A stretch of 64,000 bases of DNA from assembly GCA_009363875.1 (NCBI GenBank), contig CM018695.1:63297433-63361432 (forward strand). Reading direction: 5' to 3'. This DNA comes from Mikania micrantha. Its lineage: Eukaryota > Streptophyta > Magnoliopsida > Asterales > Asteraceae. The position numbers and the translations under genes are program-made. This document shows, piece by piece, positions 32,508-44,391 of this stretch (its first letter is position 1; each line of letters starts with the position of its first letter). The notes beneath the pieces are model-generated. The model saw only the letters and a list, made by a program, of their open reading frames with translations. It did no database searches and had not been told where the DNA came from.

Positions 32508-33253
32508 TGTTGGATCGGGTTGTTAATTTCAAACAACACTTTACAAGTCTTTCTTTACTACAATCTAACAGATGCGGAAGATCTGTTAGAAGGATCTCAC
32601 TAACACTCAAATGATAAAAAATCTTTGAATAACAATAAGAACACAAGAGTAAATTCAAGCTCAAAGATATATTTCTCTCAAGGTATTACCAGTGTAAAAC
32701 CAGACAAGCACGCACACTCTACCAGTTTACAATGAGAGGTTATATAGCCAAGGCTACAACCGTATACTCGTAGGAATACAAGTTGAGTGTCTTAACAGGC
32801 TAAGACACTTACTTACAATCATTACAAATATAGACATTGACTTTACAAAGACTAACTAAATACAAAAGACATTTAATGTTGTTGATCTTCAAGGCTTCAG
32901 ATAATCTTTTGCATTTAATGCTGAGGAAGGGAAGTAAGGTGTTGTCTGACTTTCGGTATGTTCTTTTTGTATTTACTCAGACCAGCATGTCTTGTGTCAG
33001 TCCCATTTTGTATTTTGTCAGAGGATAAACCTTGGAAGTCCTTGTCTTTATCTTTGGTGCAAAAGAGATTCCTCGGAAGCTTTCAGTCTTCGGAAGTCAT
33101 GAAGCTTTATCTTCTAAGTACCAATCTTCCGAAGAGTTTGTCTTGTTCAGCCTTCAGTAGGAATGAGTTACTCTTCGGAAGCAATTTGTGCTTCCGAAGA
33201 GGAACTCCTTCCTTCCAAAGGCTGTTTGTCTATGTAGACTTTATACTTAGACA
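32508..33253 (-). repeat. 5' LTR of Copia copy 2
   Basis: This 746-bp LTR begins TGTTGGATCGGG and ends TATACTTAGACA. Relative to copy 1 it lacks about 45 bp (copy 1 around 17755-17800) and 21 bp (copy 1 around 18025-18045). Several CTTCNGAAG palindromes are present near 33070-33220. Confidence 0.9.
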
Positions 33254-33644
33254 AAGTAGATGGATAAACCTAAATTTTAAAAGTGAAACTTAAAACTTTT
33301 AAAAGTTGGAAGATCAGAAGTGATCAATAAAAAGTTGTTACTAACATTTTAAATGGAGCCGAAAGGTAAACTGTAAACTTTTAAAATTGGTTGTGGGTTA
33401 AGGTGACTATTTACAATGTCTATAGATAAAACCAAAAAGTTTTAGAGTATATGGATAAACTCTAAATTGTGAAAATCTAAGGGGTTAAAATTACATTATA
33501 TAAATTTTATAAAAATAAGTCTAAGGATAAAACAAAAAAGTTTATGAGTGAAACTTAAAATTTTGTATCAAACATAATTAATGATAAACTCTAAACTCTA
33601 AAAAAATGAAAGAGTTAAATTGTTATTCTATAAAGTTTGTAGAT

Positions 33645-34190
33645 TTGGAACCCAGAAACGCGACGGTTCATTGCGGATTCTGCTTGGCAGACCCTCGAAT
33701 AGTGCGGAATCCTATTTGGGGGTCTTCCAATCGAAATCTAGTCACTACATGGTAATCCGATGGTCGAGAATCAACGTTTCGAGCAAAATCGATCACCACA
33801 GGCCAGGAATTGAAGTTGGAGAGTCAAGTTATTTATAGGCATCAACCCTTCATGCGATTGAGTCATGCTCATGACTCACTTGCCCGAATGACGATCCACA
33901 AATAAGTTGATCAGACGAATGAATCACGTTACTGATTCATTCGTTTGACTAGACATTCGTTATGTGTTCATTCATGCGAATGAACTCAATTTTAGGTTCA
34001 TTCGTACAAATGAGTCTGTTTGTTATATAAAGTCAAAGTCAAACATAATAAACACATTTAAAACACAACCAAACAATAGAAAATACTTGATTTCGTTGAT
34101 AATATAAACTTTGTACAATCATAATACACCATTACATTGAACTAGGGACACAAGGTGCATTAACAATAGATAAGACATATTTTTGTAAGA
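33645..34190 (+). mobile_element. LTR-like fragment with TATA box (A3 copy)
   Basis: This stretch is equivalent to 2525-3010 and 18668-19213. It shares AACGCGACGGTTCATTGCGG and GGCAGACCCTCG with unit 2. A deletion of about 680 bp relative to unit 2 follows, joined at TTTTGTAAGAGGCAAATCC. Confidence 0.5.
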
Positions 34191-34245
34191 GGCAAATCCT
34201 CTACAAAGTAAGTTTGCCTCACATTTTTGTAATCACCAACATTGA

Positions 34246-34545
34246 TGTAACATCCAAAATTTTGTAACCTCTTAATAAAAATGTGAAATTACGGCAACTG
34301 AAGTTTATATGAACGTTTGTAAAGTAATTACGATCAAAAGGATATAAATGACACAAATATTCAATTATGTACGGGTGTGTTATACACTTCTTACTAACGT
34401 GCAAATTTATGTGATCGTATGGGTTGTACATTTTTATAAATGTTCGTGAAGTAATTACGATTGAATTAATGTAAACAAAATCGTTGTCCGATAATGTCTA
34501 GATGTGTTGCCAGCCTGTGAACATTAAAAATGCAAGATTAAAGGC
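34246..34545 (+). mobile_element. 5' portion of a decayed Gypsy LTR (A3 copy)
   Basis: It starts TGTAACATCCAAAATTTTG and matches the first 300 bp of the LTR at 51437. It shares CGGCAACTGAAG with unit 2. Confidence 0.75.
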
Positions 34546-34654
34546 TTTGAAACTAGCAAAAAAAAACATTCAACAGTCTTCTATATGAAACAACAGTCAG
34601 TCTTTCAATCTAGGTTCAAACGAACGACAATAAACTTAAATCGCAAGCAACCCC

Positions 34655-35275
34655 TCTGACTCATCTAATGGCGGTCTATAAAGGTTTTGAACGGATCATG
34701 TACTACTACAATCCAAGAGTGCAAAAGATGTTGAGAACTTGAAATGAGACGATCTGAAGGAACACGTCATTGAACAGTTTTGTCCCAAGAACGAGATTGG
34801 CGAAGTAAAAAGGGAGTTCCTAACACTTAAAGGTTAAAGATGACAAGATGAATCATCGAAAATACACATCAAAGTTCAATGAAATATCAAGGTTGGTTTC
34901 TCACTTAGTAGCACTGATGAACGAATAATGAAGCAATATGTGGGAGGGTTACCTCGTATGGTTCGAAGACACGTAAAGCAAATGATGCCAAAACTTTTGA
35001 CTTAATGTCAAAATTAGTGACATTGTGTGGGGCTATTGTTTGGATGATGAGCTTATTCATGATGATACAAATCAAAATTTGTTTATTAAAGAGAAAAGGT
35101 ACCAAAATGACAAGCCAAGTTATCCTAACAAGAAAATCGAAAGGAAATATTCCAATCATTGTGGCAAATATGGCAGGATTCACAAGGGAGAGTGTCGGAT
35201 GGGAACCACCTATGCTACCGATGTGGGAAGGCTAAAATAATTTTCAACAATTGCCCCACAACAAATCGACGTTAG
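34655..35275 (+). pseudogene. Decayed Gypsy gag fragment (A3 copy)
   Basis: This is the same non-coding gag remnant as at 3690-4310 and 20370-20990, with the same frameshifts and the same knuckle remnant (CGKYGRIHKGEC). It holds no protease or pol. Confidence 0.7.
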
Positions 35276-35620
35276 TTGTGGTGGACTTAGTATAATTAAG
35301 AGTAAAGAATGCGGCAAGTCAAAGGCCAAACTTCTGGAACAAAGAAAGACAAGGTATAGAAGAACATAGAGATGCCTAAAGTAATTAAAGGCATGAGCCT
35401 TTACTATGACCAGCAAGGAAGCGTTAATTAGCCTGAGCCTTTACTATAACTAGCAAGTATGTGTTAACTAGCCCAATACTAAAAAAATATTAATTTTCCG
35501 ACAATACATTTTGTCAGAAAATCTTCATATAGCTTAGATTAAAAAGAAACAGAATCTTTTTAAAATATATACTATGATTATAAGTATAAGAGTTAGAGAA
35601 GCTTATGCTTATACCATTCG

Positions 35621-37766
35621 TGTGACAATTGAGTTCGAAGAATAACGTCATCAATGACCTAAGCACATTCGATCGTGCTTGAAATCCACGTTGATTTAGC
35701 AATTGTAATAATTGCAGGTTGATAGAACGTGAGAAATGATGAATATGGGTGAAAACCGCGTACAAAACGGAGTCCTGGATTGTCCGGAATCGAAAAACGA
35801 AGAAAAGTTTCCAAGTATTGAACAAATGGACTCGTCGCGGTACGCTATGGCGGAGTTGAGGGTTCTCCGCGGTACGTGATTCTTGAAAATATCTGAGATA
35901 TCTCCAGATTTCTTCGCAGTACGCGAAGACAATTTTGATCCTCGTCGCGGTACGCGACGGATGAGGCGCTGGAAAAGTTGGCAAGTTGCTTAAAAATATC
36001 AGATTGTCATCATCATCTTCATTCTTACCTTCTCAACGAGGAAACCACTCACCACCTTCGAAAATTCATCATGCAACCCATCAAATCTCTGTTTTAAAGC
36101 CACTGGAACGTTTAGATCGCATCCGGGAACGTTTATACGAGTCCAGATCATCTTTTTACCCGTAGACCTCCGCCAGTTTAGGTAATGGTTCATTTTAACC
36201 CTCTAGTATGATAATGAATGATTAAATCTTGTTTTTGAACGTAATGATATAGTTAGGGTTGTTGATTATTGCCTAGATGATGGCTAGGATTGATTATAAA
36301 TGACAAACTCGAACTGTTAACGGGTAAATACTTGTTTTGATCCGTTGTAATGCCCGGTTTGCATGGAATCATAACAATGGTTATAATGGTTCAAACCATT
36401 TGATTGTGACAATGTAGGTGATTAGTTTGATTAATCTTTGACATGCAACGTGGAAATTGGGTGTTTCAAACTAATTACAATCATTAACATACTCATTGGA
36501 ATGATTATCTGATGTTATTAATAACAGTCAGATTGGTATGTTAAACATGGTTATTAAGCCTATTCTAATACTACATTGTGATATTTCATGATATTTGGGT
36601 AATCAATAACAAGGATTGATCATTCCTAAGCCATTAAAATGTCTAGAAACTGCTTTAGCATTAGAATCAACAACATTAACTATTTGGTTAAACTGAGATT
36701 ATACGGATTAATCAAGGGTGTCATCAACCTAGTATTAGGAAACTGAATCAGTATAGGTTCCTACATTATCATACATTGTATGATATGTTACTAAAATAAA
36801 TAATTAATAATCTAAGGACGGTTTGATGACTATCAAGGCAATGTCCTTGACATTGGACGTTCAGAAGGATTTAATCAGTAAGTTGGGACATAAATAACTT
36901 ATTAAACTTAAACTAATGCAGAATTTCACTATTAGCATCAGTTTGCATGTGATTTCACTACTTTGTGACTTCAGGTGAGTTTCGTACAACCCCTTTTCTT
37001 TTTAATGTTTTATAAACATCGGGGTAACTCTGTAAACCTTTTTCTGAACATATGATATGTATCACTGTTATCTGTGTGATTTCATGTGACTTTTGTGTGA
37101 TTTCATGGGATTTTTCCGTTAGTATCTCTATCACAGTATCAAAAGTCCTCATCTCGTGAACTGTATCTAGTGAACCCATGTGGGGCCGAACAGCAATCAT
37201 TGATAGTACTATTGGCTAACAACCCATTTGCTGGGAGGATTGCATCTCCCTTTGTGTGAATGTTTGGTACCTGTTTCCAAAACACTTTCTTAATGTTAGT
37301 GATAGACATTAAGATAATGAGGCATTAAGATATTTACCGATGGGTAGTATCTTCGTGAAACGTACAACTGTCCGAAAGGAACTAGATACGGGTCCCATGG
37401 TTATCCGGAACTGAACTTTTTGAGAACATACTTATCATATCATATTGTTTCAAATTGAACTGTCGAACTCACCAGCTTTGTGCTGACGTTTTAAACTCAA
37501 CATTTTTGCAGGTCAACGGTGACGACACGGTGAGGATGCACTTCACTTAGTTGAACTTAAATGTACCGGATTATGTAATGAATTTAGCTGTTAAGTGATG
37601 TAACAACGAAACCCTTGTAATATATTTATTTTAAGTGAATCTGTGTGCTATGATATCGGTTCAAGTAAGTCACCCTTCACCTCTGAGACGTCACCACTAT
37701 GCTTCCGCAACCTCTTCAGTGTGACGTGTGACATCATCTCAGGTGACGAGAGGTGGGGGTGTGACA
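35621..37766 (+). repeat. 5' LTR of the Tekay-like element
   Basis: The 2,146-bp LTR begins TGTGACAATTGAGTTCG and ends GGTGGGGGTGTGACA. Near its start it carries the recurrent CGCGGTACGCG words, including TCGCG-GTA-CGCGA. It keeps about 44 bp near 37700 (around ACGTCACCACTATGCTTCCG) that the 3' LTR has lost. Confidence 0.9.
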
Positions 37767-37769
37767 AGG

Positions 37770-37782
37770 TGGTATCAGAGCC
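37770..37782 (+). other. Primer-binding site of the Tekay-like element
   Basis: TGGTATCAGAGCC, complementary to the 3' end of initiator methionine tRNA, lies three bases after the LTR. Confidence 0.9.
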
Positions 37783-38650
37783 ACAGGTTATAGAATTTAG
37801 GTGAACTTAGAGACCTAGATTATAACCATAGGCTCGTGTAGTAACACAGAGAGCACCGAACATAACTAATGAACAAAACTTGTTTTTGAATTAAGCCAGA
37901 ATAATCAAGTAGTACAAATTACAGTTTTGACTGGCCAGCACAACTGGAATTTGCATCACTTGTACGTTCTAGTAAATTTCAAAGCAAGCAGAACAGTAAT
38001 AACTATAAGAACGAGTAGTTGCTTTGAGATAAGAAGAGACATTATATCATGGTTATGTTGAATATTATCATTCAATATTTATTCCATCATACTGATTAGA
38101 GATTTTCATACGTGATAATTGATGATACGCCTCGCTCTAGTTTGAGCTCGGATTCCGATTCATCGGAAGCATCGTCGGTTACTTCCCAGTCTGTACTATA
38201 AGTACTAGCTATGTTATTATCACCTGCACTAATTGTTTCACCCAGACATTCTCAAGCACCGAGTAAGAATGCTTCTGTAGGGGAGAGGCAGAGTTCTTAA
38301 ACTCAGAGAATTCCGGTATGTGATGGACTTCGACACATGTGAGATCAAACTCACAAGACTACGGGTCTTTCCCTCATGACGATAACTGGCACCGAGGGAT
38401 GTGCTTAACACGGTTCATGAGTTCGCTTAGGCGGAGCTACGAGCACAGCTTTAGCATGCTAGTCAGGATCTACAGTGCGCATGCTATGAGATACATTAGT
38501 TCCATACAAATTTAGAGAACATCCGTACTACCGTATTAGAGATACTTATATCTCACTTGACTCTTATGAAGCAGGTGAATGCTCTAGACACGGTATACTC
38601 TCGTAAAATACCTTGTGTGGTATTCCATCTATGGTCTCTATGACACGTAT
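37783..38650 (+). other. Leader of the Tekay-like element with a decayed upstream ORF
   Basis: No open gene is present. A Ser/Asp-rich piece (LSSDSDSSEASSVTSQSVL) near 38140-38205 and another piece near 38520-38590 (TTVLEILISHLTLMKQ) hint at a former reading frame, now broken by stops. I cannot name it. It leads into the 23-bp repeat array. Confidence 0.35.
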
Positions 38651-39390
38651 CAAAGTCTTGTGTGGCAACATTTCAATTGTCTGTGTGACAACATTTCAAA
38701 GTCCTGTGTGGAAACATTTCAATTGTCTGTGTGACAACATTTCAAAGTCCTGTGTGGCATCATTTCAAAGTCCTATGTGGCAACATTTCAAAGTCCTGTG
38801 TGGCAACATTTCAATTGTCTGTGTGACAACATTTCAAAGTCCTGTGTGGCAACATTTCAATTGTCTGTGTGACAACATTTCAAAGTCCTGTGTGGCAACA
38901 TTTCAAAGTCCTGTGTGGCAACATTTCAAAGTCCTGTGTGGCAAAATTTCAATTGTCTGTGTGACAACATTTCAAAGTCCTGTGTGGCAACATTTCAAAG
39001 TCCTGTGTGGCAACATTTCAATTGTCTGTGTGACAACATTTCAAAGCCCTGTGTGGCATCATATCAAAGTCTGGTGTGGCATCATTTCAAAGTCCTGTGT
39101 GGCATCATATCAAAGTCCTGTGTGGCATTATTTCAATTGTCTGTGTGACAACATTTCAAAGTCCTGTGTGGCAACATTTCAAAGTCCTCTGTGGCATCAT
39201 TTCAATTGTCTGTGTGACAACATTTCAAAGTCCTGTGTGGCATCATATCAAAGTCCTGTGTGACATTATTTCAAAGTCTTGTGTGGCATCATATCAGTGT
39301 GACATTATTTCAAAGTCCTGTGTGGCAACGTTTCAAAGTCCTGTGTGGCAACATTTCAAAGTCCTGTGTGGCAGCGTTGCAAAGTCCTGC
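38651..39390 (+). repeat. 23-bp minisatellite in the leader of the Tekay-like element
   Basis: About 32 head-to-tail units of 23 bp are present. There are two main unit types: GTGTGGCAACATTTCAAAGTC and a form with CAATTGTCT. A unit following CAATTGTCT almost always begins GTGTGACA, so the array contains a 46-bp dimer type mixed with single units. All three forward frames stay open over long stretches simply because the unit has few stops. It sits between the 5' LTR and gag. Confidence 0.9.
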
Positions 39391-39625
39391 ATGACCAGAT
39401 ATCTAAAAACATGTAAATAATAACAATGTAGTTATACTTTACTCTTATAATCACTGTGTATTGGGAACATATCGGAACTATATCAATGTAGTTATACTTT
39501 ACTCTTATAATCACACTTCAATATAAATTTCAGTGTAACTGAATATGATTGAATCTATGTGATCAAATGGGTTATATCTTTAATGTTCTTGAACTGACCT
39601 GAGTTGTCTGCATGTGAGCAGAACA

Positions 39626-40577
39626 ATGGCTCCTAAACGAGGTCGACCAGCCAGGAAGGCTAACAAGAACGTTACTAACATCAGGGCCGAATCAAGTTCC
39701 ACCAGTAAATGATGAATCAAATCCAGATCCACAGGTTAATCTGGAAACAAATACTGCTCCACCAATGAACCCTGGAGTGAACGATGTTCCACCTGCAGGT
39801 GCAAGTTGATCTGAATCGAACGAAGCAATGATAGCACGAATTGTGCGAGAACAGTTATCTGCTTGTGGTGTCTTGATACAACATCAACCTCATATCACTT
39901 CGGGTTCTGGTGGTGACCAAGATCATACTGAACATAATGCTACTGGTGGTCACGTAGAAACTCATACTACCATTGGTGCAACAACAACAAAAACAACTGC
40001 TCCTGATCCACCTCAACAGGGATGTACTTATAAGTGTTTTGCTTCCTGTAACCCTCCTACTTTCACAGGCAAGGAAGGAGCGGCGGGTCTATTAAGGTGG
40101 ATTAATGAAATGGAAACCAAACTCAAGATCATCCAGTGTTTGGCGAAGCATAAGGTGTCTTATGCTGCTTGTTCTTTGAAAGAGTCAGCGCTAGCCTGGT
40201 GGAATACCCAGGCTAAAACACTAGGCTCAGCTACCGTTTATTCCATGGGCTGGAATGATTTTAAAACTCTGATTATGTCAGAGTATTGCCCAATCACGGA
40301 AATTCAGAAGCTCCAGGAGGAATTCTGGAATCACTCGATGATTGGAGCTGATTGCTTAGCATATACCAATCGTTTTCATGAACTCACTTGTTTACTTCCC
40401 AATATGTTTCCTACGGAAGCATCTCTGATTGAGAAGTACATCAAAGGATTGGTTCTCTAGATTTGGGGAATGGTAACTGTAGCCGAGCCAACGACTCTTA
40501 AATGTGCAATTCTTTTGACCACCAAGCTTACCGATGAGGCGGTAAGGAATGGTACTTTGTCTACGAAAACTTAGACG
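39626..40577 (+). pseudogene. gag: gag of the Tekay-like element, broken
   Basis: A plausible start is the ATG at 39626 (MAPKRGRPARKANKNV), which runs into TGA at 39710. The rest of gag is in another frame from about 39800 (KCFASCNPPTFTGKEGAAGL, LAWWNTQAKTLG, SEYCPITEIQKLQEEFW). Stops follow at 40458 (TAG) and 40572 (TAG). The retrotrans-gag core is recognisable. The nucleocapsid part lies in the next open stretch. Confidence 0.75.
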
Positions 40578-43500
40578 GCGGTGAGCCGTAGTGATGCCGG
40601 TACCTCAAATGTTTCTAAAGGTACCAAACGAAAATGGTTCGGAAAAACCAAGGCAAAGGTTCCGGCTGAAACTAGCAACCCAGTCGGGAGAAATTATGGT
40701 GCAGTGGTTTCTGAGAGGAGAGGTTACACTGGACAGGCGCCTAAATGTACTCGTTGTTCATTTCATCATACTGGCCCGTGTCCTACTTGTGCCAACTGTA
40801 ATAGAGTTGGACACTACACCAAGTATTGTAACTTGCCTACTCGCCAACCGAATCAAGCACCCCGACAAACCACTCAAACGAATCGGTCATGTTACAAATG
40901 CGGGAGTCCTGATCACTTGATTAGAAACTGTCCAAAAAATAATAACACCAATCTGGGAAATGAAGCTAGGGGGAGAGCTTTTCAAATTGGTGCAACCGAG
41001 GCAAGGAATGATGCAAACATTGTCACTGGTACGTTTTTGCTCAATAATCTTTACGCATCAGTTCTTTTTGATACGGGAGCAGATAAGAGCTTTATCTCTC
41101 CTGAATTTGCATCATTACTTTCATTGCCTGTGGTAGATCTAGAAACTCCCTATGTCATTGAACTTGCTAATGGAAAGTTAATCAAAACTAACAGTGTTAT
41201 TCAAGGATGTTCCTTGAATCTGAATGATCATCTTTTCAATATTAATTTACTTCCTATTGAGCTTGGGAGCTTTGATGTTGTTGTCGGCATGGACTGGCTT
41301 TCTGATAATCAAGCGGAAGTAGTATGTCAAACTAAGGTGATCCGTATTCCATTACCTGAGGGTAATACACTGATAGTTCAGGGAGAGCGAGCCGGTAGAA
41401 AACTTGGGATCATATCGTGTATGCAAACTCAGAAATGTTTACAGAAAGGTTGTCGGGCCTTTCTAGCATATGTGATCAATAACAGCTCTTCACAAAAACG
41501 TATCGAAGATATTCCAGTAGTCAAAGACTTTCCTGAAGTTTTTCCTGAGGATATATCAGGATTACCCCCAGTGAGACAAGTTGAATTTCGAATTGACTTG
41601 ATTCCAGGTGCAGCACCTATAGCTAAAGCTCCTTATCGATTAGCACCCACAGAGATGCAAGAGCTGTCAGGTCAACTGCAGGAACTATTAGACAAGGGTT
41701 TTATTAGACCTAGTTTCTCACCCTGGGGAGCACCAGTTCTTTTTGTGAAAAAGAAGGATGGTTCATTCAGGATGTGTATTGACTACAGGGAGCTCAATAA
41801 ATTGACAATCAAAAATTGTTATCCATTACCACGTATAGATGATCTGTTTCATCAACTTCAAGGCGCTACCTATTTTTCGAAAATCGATTTAAGATCCGGA
41901 TATCATCAATTATGAGTTCATGAGGATGATGTCCCAAAAACTGCTTTCAGAACCCGATACGGACATTATGAATTTCTAGTAATGCCGTTCGGATTAACAA
42001 ATGCTCCTGCAGTTTTCATGGATCTGATGAATCGGGTATGTAGGCCTTACTTGGATAAGTTTGTGATTGTATTTATTGATGACATTCTCATTTATTCTCG
42101 AAGCCAACAGACATGCTCAACACTTGAAACTGATCTTAGAACTCTTGGCATATGAGAAATTATATGCCAAATTCTCCAAGTGTGAGTTTTGGTTACGGGA
42201 AGTGCAATTTCTCGGGCACGTAGTGAATGAAAATGGTATTCAAGTGGATCCCAGTAAGATCAAGGCTATAGAACAATGGGAAGCACCACGAACCCCAACT
42301 GAAATACGTCAATTCCTAGGGCTGGCAGGTTATTATCGTCGCTTTATCAAGAACTTTTCAAAGATAGCCTTGCCATTGACCACATTGACACAGAAAAATC
42401 AACCGTTTATATAGGGTTCTCAACAGGAGGAGGTGTTCCAACTGTTGAAACAAAAACTCTGCAACGCACCTATCTTGGCATTACCGAAAGGTACTGATAA
42501 TTTCACAGTATATTGTGATGCTTCTCGTCAAGGTCTTGTGTGTGTATTGATGCAGAATGACAAGGTAATTGCGTATGCTTCTCGACAATTAAAATTACAC
42601 AAGAAGAATTATACCACTCATGATCTAGAACTTGGTGCAGTGGTGTTTGCACTCAAGATTTGGAGACATTATCTATATGGAACAAAGTGTATTATATACA
42701 CTGATCATAAAAGTCTTCAACACATTCTGGATCAAAAAATGCTGAACATGCGACAAAGGCGATGGGTTGAACTGTTGAACGACTATGACTGTGAAATTCG
42801 TTATCATCCAGGGAAAGCGAATGTTGTAGCCGATGCCTTGAGTCGCAAGGAACGAGTCAAACCTTTACGTGTAAAAGCGTTAGGGATGACTATTCAAACC
42901 ATTCTAATTTCTCAAATTAAAGAAGCTCAGCAACAAGCTTTACAAGCAACAAACTATTCTGCTGAGGGACTGAGGGGATTAGACAAGAAAATCAATATCA
43001 AAACTGATGGAGTGTTGTATTTCAAAAACCGAATTTGGGTTCCTTTATTCGGTAACTCAAGAACAATCATCTTGGATGAGGCGCACAAATCCAGGTATTC
43101 TATTCATCCGGGTGCTGATAAAATGTATAAAGATCTGAAAGATACTGGTGGCCTGGAATGAAGAAACACATAGCATAATACGTGGGCCGATGTTTAACGT
43201 GTTTAAAAGTTAAGGCCGAACATCAACGACCTTCTGGGTTATTACAACAACCAGAGATTCCCATGTGGAAATGGGATCAGATCTCTATGGATTTCATTAC
43301 TGAATTACCCAGAACATCACGTAACCATGACTCTATATGGGTTATCGTTGATCGCCTTACTAAATCTGCGCATTTCATTCCCATCCGAGAAGATTACTCC
43401 ATGGATCGACTTGCTAAACTTTATGTTAATGAGATTGTGTCTCGACATGGGGTACCATTCTCTATCATTTCTGACAGGGATAGTCGATTTACATCACGAT

Positions 43501-44327
43501 TTTGGCAAACTCTTCAGAATGCTCTGGGCACACAAATCAATATGAGCACAGCTTATCATCCACAAACGGATGGACAAACCGAATGAACCAATCAAACTCT
43601 TGAAGACATGCTCAGGAGCTGTGTGATTGACTTCGAAGGTAGCTGGGATATTCATCTTCCACTTGTTGAATTCTCATATAATAACAGCTACCATACCAGT
43701 ATTCAATGCGCTCCATTCGAAGCACTTTATGGACGCAAATGTAGATCACCTATCTGTTGGTCAGAGGTAGGTGAAAAGCGAATCATAGGCCCAGAACTCA
43801 TTCAAGAAAAAACTGATAAGATCGCACTTATTCAAGAACGAATTAAAGCTGCTCCCGATCGACAGAAGAGTTATGCTGATAATCGTCGTAGACCTCTTGA
43901 ATTTCAAATAGGTGATCGAGTAATGTTAAAAGTGTCACCTTGGAAGGGCATTTTTAGATTTGGAAAGAGAGGTAAGCTTTCACCAAGGTTTGTAGGACCA
44001 TTCAAAATCCTTGAACGAATCGGATTAGTAGCCTACAGACTTGAGTTACCTCCTGAACTCAGTAACATTCATGATGTCTTTCACGTATCAAATCTGAAAA
44101 AGTGCCTAGCTGATGAATCATTGATTGTACCTCTTGATGAGATCCAAATTGATGAGAAACATCAATTCAGGGAAGAACCAGTTGAAGTGATGGATCGAGA
44201 GGTGAAGGTACTGAAACCCAGTCGCATACCTATTGTCAAAATTCGATGGAATTCACAGCGTGGACCTGAGTATACGTGGGACCGAGAAGACCAGATGAAA
44301 GCAAAATACCCACACCTATTTTCATGA
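40578..44327 (+). pseudogene. pol: Nucleocapsid and pol of the Tekay-like element, multiply broken
   Basis: In order: CCHC knuckles (CANCNRVGHYTKYC, CYKCGSPDHLIRNC); protease (FDTGADKSF) near 41070; RT (DYRELNKLTIKNCYPLPRID, VFIDDILIYS); RNase H (VYCDASRQGL, YTDHKSLQHI); HHCC finger; integrase (MDFITELPR, ISDRDSRF); and a chromodomain-like tail (VKIRWNSQRGPEYTWDRED). Breaks: TGA at 41913, a frameshift near 42103, TAG at 42412, a frameshift near 43141, TAA near 43175 and TGA at 43584. The RT, protease and RNase H acidic residues are intact. The stop at 43584 lies beside the third integrase acidic residue. Confidence 0.85.
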
Positions 44328-44381
44328 TCAACTGTTATCAAGTAAGTCTTCACCAAATTTCGGGACGAAATTTTTGTAACA

Positions 44382-44391
44382 GGAGGAGGCT
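44382..44391 (+). other. Polypurine tract of the Tekay-like element
   Basis: AGGAGGAGGC lies directly before the 3' LTR start at 44392, the usual place for the plus-strand primer. Confidence 0.7.

Larger units (their letters stand above)
18286..33253. repeat. Tandem unit 2 (A2, B2 and Copia copy 2)
   Basis: The middle unit looks chimeric. In A2, sites such as AACGCGACGGTTCATTGCGG and CGTCATTGAACAG match unit 3 against unit 1. In B2, both MITEs and the TTTGCCAGCC and TTAAGTTTTAT forms match unit 1 against unit 3. The switch falls at 21129-21131, where A jumps into the middle of MITE M2 and about 1.5 kb present in unit 1 is missing. Confidence 0.8.
22255..33253 (-). mobile_element. Copia (Sirevirus-like) retrotransposon copy 2, lacking its 3' LTR
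   Basis: This is a paralogue of copy 1 made by segmental duplication, not by separate transposition. It has the same left breakpoint 36 bp past the third ORF, the same missing 3' LTR, the same right flank, and shared gag and RT lesions. Private damage includes nonsense changes, single-base indels and a deletion of about 145 bp in RT. Confidence 0.85.

Noticed and set aside
38651..39390. CRISPR-like array
   Set aside because: Units are contiguous with no spacers, vary in sequence, and lie in the leader of a plant retrotransposon.
38613..39420. Open frames of up to 216 codons over the 23-bp repeats
   Set aside because: All three forward frames are open because the repeat unit has few stops. 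The predicted peptides only repeat the unit and have no start context or family features.
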